DNA of 54,049 bases from Microvirga terrestris (GTDB taxonomy: Bacteria; Pseudomonadota; Alphaproteobacteria; Rhizobiales; Beijerinckiaceae). The stretch lies in the NCBI RefSeq assembly GCF_015694425.1, contig NZ_JADQDN010000016.1, positions 1-54,049 of the forward strand. Direction: 5' to 3'. Shown here in pieces: positions 50,179 through 54,049 of the stretch (the first letter of the stretch is position 1; the number at the start of each line of letters is the position of its first letter). Below the pieces are notes generated by a model, which was given only the letters and a program-made list of their open reading frames with translations, was not told the DNA's origin and ran no database searches. The position numbers and the translations under genes are program-made.

Positions 50179-51741
50179 ATGGGGGACATGGTGGGGAGAT
50201 CGAAGAAGAAGCCAGCTAAGTCGGGCATCCAAGCGACACCACTAGATAAGCTTCAACGGAATAAGAACGTCATTGAGTCACCCTTCAAAAAGATTGGCAT
50301 GATGAGCTTTTCATCTTGGGTGAATGAAGTACTCGCTGATGCGCTTTGGTCTGTATTGATCGCTGGGTTGCTTCCTCGCGATAAAGCTTTGGCTACTTTC
50401 CGCGTAGTGCTTACGATCTATAAGAAAAATCATCAGGCATTTGGTACGACAATGCTCGTACATTCCCAGCTTGCCCAGCTTACACCAGATCTATTTGATC
50501 TGCTGTTTCAGCCTTTGTGCCAAGATGATGAAACCCGTGAAATCCTGTCCGCTTTGCTGGTTTTTGAAACCCTCCCTGATCGCCATCATTGGCAACGTGT
50601 AATCGGAACTGAAACTGCACCCTGGACAGAACACGGTGAGCGCTTAGCTGCGGCGATTGCCCATTGTTTCGATCATCAATCCCAGGAAGCGACTGACTGT
50701 CGCTGGCTGCGTGTGATGACCCTACTCGCTCAGGAGAAGCTCTTTTTTGCAGAGAAGTTCGAGGAGAGGGTTCAGGAGATCATCGAGTACCCCAATCGAG
50801 GGGATATGAGATCAGTGCGTCCAAGCATTCGTTCAATTGAAATGACCACTAGGAATCCAGAGTTCAACAAGGAAGCGCCTCCACCTTGGTCTGAGGCTTT
50901 CTGGGACGAGTGTTGGAAGAACACGCTATGCATGCCGTTTCACAGAGACGAGGATATCGAGCGTGCAAACTACCGCTACTTATTCGATCAAATAGTCGAA
51001 ATTCACAATAGTCTGACGGACCACTTCTTCAAAACGGTTAAAACAACAGCAGTCGATTCTCGTCATGATGGATGCTTTGGTCTAGTATTTTATGCGATCC
51101 ATCATTTGATGTATGCCATCAAAGCCTCAACTGGACAGACAGTCGCCAGCAGGTCGCTGCTTAGAACTTGCCTTGAAGTTTATATCACGCTGAGCTTCCT
51201 AGTGGCTAAGGATGATGAGACCGTATGGCTTCAGTACAGAAACTATGGCTATGGCCAGACAAAGTTGGCGTATCTGAAAAATATCAGCGTCACTGATATA
51301 CCGAGCTTTCTGACATTAGAGTTGTTGGAAAGCATAGCTAATGAGGACATGTGGATCGAATTCCAAGACATCAAACTCGGGGCTTGGTCTGATAAGAACC
51401 TGCGGAAGATGGCAGAAGAGGCCGGTGTAAAGGACGTTTACGATCGCTACTATGACACCTTATCTGGGTATGTTCATGGGAACTGGATGGCCGTCCGGCA
51501 TTCTGTTTTTGGAGAGTGTCTTAACCCGCTTCATAGATTTCACAGAATTCCCCTTCCTCCACGAGAGTTCACTCAGGATGCAGTTCCTGACATCGTGAAA
51601 CTTCTAAACCTTTGTCTTGAACGGCTAGCTTCTCTCTACCCGCCTTTCAAACCGAGATTTCGACTTGATGGAGGGAGCAAAGGTGGGGCGGGTGTTAAAG
51701 TGAATGAGGAGCGTGGACCATCTGAGTCATCAAGCAGCTAG
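50179..51741 (+). CDS. DUF5677-like protein, island cargo
   Basis: The product is 520 residues. Starts at 50179 and 50188 are both possible; the second has GGGGG upstream. It is mainly helical with no signal or membrane anchor. The central to C-terminal part, ASRSLLRTCLEVYITLSFLV, W..YRNYGYGQTKLAYLK and YDTLSGYVHGNW, resembles DUF5677 proteins from recollection. The SGYVHG segment and RTCLE helix could be part of a HEPN-like helical bundle, which would suggest a nuclease. That is inference. The location in a small tRNA-borne island makes a phage-defence or toxin role plausible but unproven. Confidence 0.7.
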   Translation: MGDMVGRSKKKPAKSGIQATPLDKLQRNKNVIESPFKKIGMMSFSSWVNEVLADALWSVLIAGLLPRDKALATFRVVLTIYKKNHQAFGTTMLVHSQLAQLTPDLFDLLFQPLCQDDETREILSALLVFETLPDRHHWQRVIGTETAPWTEHGERLAAAIAHCFDHQSQEATDCRWLRVMTLLAQEKLFFAEKFEERVQEIIEYPNRGDMRSVRPSIRSIEMTTRNPEFNKEAPPPWSEAFWDECWKNTLCMPFHRDEDIERANYRYLFDQIVEIHNSLTDHFFKTVKTTAVDSRHDGCFGLVFYAIHHLMYAIKASTGQTVASRSLLRTCLEVYITLSFLVAKDDETVWLQYRNYGYGQTKLAYLKNISVTDIPSFLTLELLESIANEDMWIEFQDIKLGAWSDKNLRKMAEEAGVKDVYDRYYDTLSGYVHGNWMAVRHSVFGECLNPLHRFHRIPLPPREFTQDAVPDIVKLLNLCLERLASLYPPFKPRFRLDGGSKGGAGVKVNEERGPSESSSS

Positions 51742-51764
51742 ACGTTTAGAAGCTCAGATCACCA

Positions 51765-52058
51765 TTAGGTTTTCTTCCGCTCGATAGATGGAGGCTCGGG
51801 CATGCCTCTGCGCAGTATTTCGTTGATCCGGGCCTGCCAGCCAGGGCCAGTCGCTTTGTAAGCTGCAACCACATCGGGATCGAGACGGAGCGACACCAGC
51901 ACTTTTGGGTTTTCGGACCGCGGACGGCCAGGCCGTTTGGCCACTGCTGCGAGTTCGGGCAGTACTTCGGCTAGAGGCTTCGCGCGAGCGAAATTCGCTT
52001 CGGTCCATTCTGGGTTATCTTTGCTGATAACAGCAGGGTTAGGTTTCACTTTAGCCAT
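51765..52058 (-). CDS. BrnA-family antitoxin (orphan)
   Basis: The product is 97 residues from ATG 52058. The family layout is DNPEWTEANFARAKPLAEVL, then a linker and the ribbon-helix-helix end VLVSLRLDPDVVAAYKATGP followed by GWQARINEILRRGM. BrnA neutralises the RelE-like nuclease BrnT and represses the operon. BrnT is normally encoded directly upstream, but the 155 bases upstream to the attachment repeat hold no such gene. It is therefore an orphan, perhaps an anti-addiction relic. Confidence 0.8.
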   Translation of the reverse strand: MAKVKPNPAVISKDNPEWTEANFARAKPLAEVLPELAAVAKRPGRPRSENPKVLVSLRLDPDVVAAYKATGPGWQARINEILRRGMPEPPSIERKKT

Positions 52059-52127
52059 GACGCTAATTAATGTAGTACAAAAATTATGCAATTGCGACTA
52101 GGCAGTAGCTTAGCAAATAGACCTAAA

Positions 52128-52176
52128 GGTTAGCCACATGATACGGAAACATACGGGAAACTCTCGTTGGCTAACC
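52128..52176. repeat. Inverted repeat beside attR
   Basis: GGTTAGCCA (52128-52136) and TGGCTAACC (52168-52176) are perfect inverted arms. They enclose two near-repeats, ATACGGAAAC and ATACGGGAAAC. They sit 38 bases from the attachment repeat and could be recombinase or excisionase arm sites. Alternatively they form a transcript terminator. Confidence 0.45.
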
Positions 52177-52213
52177 TCTAGTAAGTCATTGAAATTAAAT
52201 AAAATTCATGCTG

Positions 52214-52228
52214 CCCTAGGGAGCGCCA
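52214..52228 (+). repeat. Attachment repeat attR
   Basis: CCCTAGGGAGCGCCA is identical to the tRNA-Glu 3' end at 49820-49834. No tRNA gene body accompanies it, so it is the remote copy created by integration. Confidence 0.8.
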
Positions 52229-52650
52229 CAAAATCAAGCACTTAGCTCGATTGTGGTTCAGGTCGTGAAATATTTATCCTCGGATTTGGTCGGACGCAGA
52301 CAGACTGTCGCGGATCGCTAGCTTTACAGCTGGATGGCTTCATTGCGACTGGCAATATCCCCACCCCACTGAAGTCTCCACCCGCCGTTCGTACCCGAGC
52401 AGCGAGCCAATCCGAATTGTATAGCCGGTAGGTTGCTCATAGGAAGGCTGCTTGCAGTGGTGCACAGGCAATGAGCCGGTGTTGCCTCTTGAAACCGTTA
52501 TGCGGCCGATGCGGGTTAACGTGACAACCCCGTTTCAGCTGTCGTTGGCGACTCCGTTGGAGTACCATAATCTGGACTTGAATCGATCCCGACGGCGCAA
52601 CTCATTCAGGCCATAGAACTCGCTGACCAGATGGCATGTAGCGGTCGGCA
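52229..52650. other. Gene-free stretch after attR
   Basis: I see no convincing coding frame, RNA or repeat here. Composition returns toward that of the core. It ends at the ribosome site of the zeta-like gene. Confidence 0.5.
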
Positions 52651-52665
52651 ATCGGAGAATTGCGA

Positions 52666-52992
52666 ATGACCAGCTCCGACGAAGTAGGAAAGACAATCCT
52701 CCGCAACAAGCTCCTCGGCAGATGGGCCGCCGAAAAGTTGGGCATGAAAGGCCAGGACGCCGAAACCTATTCGAACGCCCTCGCCAGAGGCACGGTTGAT
52801 CCCCAGCGCTGCGACGTCTTCAGCCAGATCCGCAAGGACTTTGACGTCGCAGGTGTGATCCAGTCGGACGAGCAGATCCTTAGCGTCATGACTGAGCTCA
52901 TGCTCAAAGCTGGGAACCACATGCCAACAACACGGGGAGGTTCTACCGACGCCGCGGCGGTAATGCTCGCGCGGAACCTCATGTCACGATGA
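52666..52992 (+). CDS. ATPase-inhibitor zeta-like protein (DUF1476), altered N-terminus
   Basis: The product is 108 residues from ATG 52666, with GGAG 8 bases upstream. The core RNKLLGRWAAEKLGMKGQDA and DVFSQIRKDFDVAGVIQSDE follow DUF1476 (zeta subunit, the F1-ATPase inhibitor of alphaproteobacteria). The usual N-terminal inhibitory segment (of the type FDKREE.FE.KFA..EEL.FKA.AR) is missing and replaced by about 12 unrelated residues. A 20-residue tail is added. It therefore may not inhibit the ATPase. It is probably a divergent paralogue. Confidence 0.75.
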   Translation: MTSSDEVGKTILRNKLLGRWAAEKLGMKGQDAETYSNALARGTVDPQRCDVFSQIRKDFDVAGVIQSDEQILSVMTELMLKAGNHMPTTRGGSTDAAAVMLARNLMSR

Positions 52993-53358
52993 GGCGGGCG
53001 GTTTATTTTCCGTACAGCGAGGTCGGGATGAATGGCGCAATCGCTCAAGCCTGTGAACTCTTATGCCACCGGATCGACCCGATCCGAATTCCGCCTCAAC
53101 GGTGAGAGGACCTATCGCTGTGTCGGAGGTCCGTGCGACGGCATGCTCAACACCTAGGGCGAGGAGAGTTGGATCCGTCTGCCATCGCAGCACGTGGCTG
53201 CAATGCCGCCGCCGACTATGACGTGCGACGGCATTTGGCACCCGACGGCGAGTGGTACGAGTTCCGGGTGCTATCGACATGGACGTGCATGCAGGCGACC
53301 GTGTATCTCAGACGCCGACCATGGCGGTGAAGGGGATCGACAGCGTCATGCCGCTGTC
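52993..53358 (+). pseudogene. Decayed coding remnant
   Basis: Protein-like fragments occur in different + frames: NGERTYRCVGGPCDGML (about 53098-53148, then a stop) and APDGEWYEFRVLSTWTCMQA (about 53237-53296). This looks like one gene broken by a stop and a frameshift. I do not recognise the product, and the reading could be chance. Confidence 0.3.
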
Positions 53359-53560
53359 CTAAGGCTGAGCGGGAGCTGCGGCACAATCAATGCCGGGACC
53401 AACAAGGCCAACCTGGTCGGGCGCGCCTACAACCTGCGCCGGGCCGCAGATGTCGACGATGGCACGCCAGAGCGCATCGAGAGTTCCAGCCTCGGCTCTG
53501 TGCAGGTAAGATCTAATCTGTGAGCAGGCCTGCTCAATGAGATTCAAATCCAGACTAGCG
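53359..53560 (-). pseudogene. IS630-family transposase, C-terminal remnant
   Basis: On the minus strand LDLNLIEQACSQIRSYLHRA and TLDALWRAIVDIC match the end of IS630 transposases (pattern DLNPIEQ.FAK.K..LR.A..RT...LW..I.....). The Glu of the DDE triad is in this block, but the two Asp blocks upstream are missing. The last residues diverge after IVDIC, suggesting a frameshift. It cannot be functional. Confidence 0.65.
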
Positions 53561-53853
53561 GCCCGCGGCCGTCTCCCTGACGTGAACCAGCCTGTCGAGC
53601 CTAAGCTGGTTCACGCCAAGCTGTCCGGCCCATTCCGTGAGTGCGCAACCATAGAGCTGGGCTCGGAAACGCGTCGGATTGTCCGCGCTGCGTTTCAACC
53701 GGACGAGCTCATTGAGGGCTTGTCTGAACAGTTCACGATCCACGACCATCGTTGCACTTCCCCGCGAGACCGCCAGCCTGCATCCTTAGGGTCGGGCCGT
53801 CAAAAACTCAAAAGGCGTATGATCCGGCTTACAAAAGGTGGCCTTTGAATGCT
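53561..53853. other. Gene-poor stretch right of the IS630 remnant
   Basis: A short frame exists on each strand (53537-53848 + and 53555-53749 -), but neither has a recognisable motif or good ribosome site. I take the stretch as decayed accessory DNA. Confidence 0.4.
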
Positions 53854-54049
53854 ATGATTCTACTTGGGGACGTTTACAAGGCCGCCCATGCTCCCTTCGT
53901 CCATCGGGAGTGGACGGCCATGCCAGACCGGACGCTCGCGGTTCTCAATTTCGACGATGACGCCACAGGTGATCCGAGGCCAGCGCATTCACCATTGCGT
54001 TTTGGCGCTGATCGGGCCGGACGCTCACCGCCTTGCGGGTCAAAGGGCA
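53854..54049 (+). CDS. Possible partial gene at right edge
   Basis: A frame opens at ATG 53854 (MILLGDVYKAAHAPFVHREW) and runs to the window edge without a stop, giving 65 residues. No family is recognised and no ribosome site is evident. The downstream DNA is needed to decide. Confidence 0.25.
   Translation, partial: MILLGDVYKAAHAPFVHREWTAMPDRTLAVLNFDDDATGDPRPAHSPLRFGADRAGRSPPCGSKG

Larger units (their letters stand above)
49835..52228. mobile_element. 2.4 kb genomic mini-island at tRNA-Glu
   Basis: The insert is bounded by the tRNA 3' end and an exact 15-bp copy of it. It is visibly AT-richer than the core. It carries a DUF5677-like gene (rightward) and a BrnA-type antitoxin gene (leftward), convergent with a 23-base gap. 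No integrase is present, so it is a deleted island or one mobilised in trans. The first 340 bases after the tRNA have only a weak 69-codon frame (49866-50075) that I do not call a gene. Confidence 0.75.

Overview
The window is about 54 kb of GC-rich alphaproteobacterial chromosome. The gene set and order point to Hyphomicrobiales: an alpha-type SerC, a DUF4164 gene beside zapA, 6S RNA between zapA and the formyltetrahydrofolate cyclo-ligase gene, a tkt-gap-pgk-fba run and RpoH with its family box. A Methylobacteriaceae/Microvirga-like host is my inference from protein wording, not a database result. Most of the sequence is ordinary core genome. The last 4 kb is accessory or decayed DNA.

Layout. 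1-4.8 kb: tail of a chemotaxis receptor, then a leftward set with a MotA/MotB-like pair, suhB, a Sel1-repeat protein and a thiE-like gene. 5.0-10.5 kb: leftward central-carbon operon tkt-gap-pgk-fba. 10.7-13.1 kb: DUF4164, zapA, 6S RNA, cyclo-ligase, ymdB. 13.3-19.5 kb: exoD, an HD-GYP protein, yebC, ruvC-ruvA-ruvB and ybgC. 19.8-32.5 kb: tolQ-tolR-tolA-tolB, a two-gene block on the opposite strand (HdeD-like and phospholipase D-like), then pal-cpoB-tilS-ftsH-glmM. 33.1-37.8 kb: RND efflux pump permease and adaptor. 37.9-41.9 kb: serC leader RNA, serC, serA, purU. 42.1-44.4 kb: an EamA transporter, a glutamine-amidotransferase-like protein and a small lipoprotein resembling the TolA C-terminus. 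44.4-46.3 kb: a gene-free 620-base gap with a probable structured RNA and a probable attenuator, then purA. 46.3-49.7 kb: an unknown membrane protein, rpoH and rluD.

At 49.76 kb a tRNA-Glu(CTC) gene marks the edge of a 2.4 kb AT-richer insert. The insert ends in an exact 15-bp copy of the tRNA 3' end and carries a DUF5677-like protein and an orphan BrnA-type antitoxin gene. Beyond it lie a shortened ATPase-zeta-like gene and an IS630 remnant in decayed DNA.

The core is laced with at least three families of palindromic repeats (ten copies noted). One copy sits in frame inside the ybgC coding region. The observations most worth following are the tRNA-Glu mini-island, the structured transcript at 44.48-44.72 kb, the purA leader, and the repeat inside ybgC.
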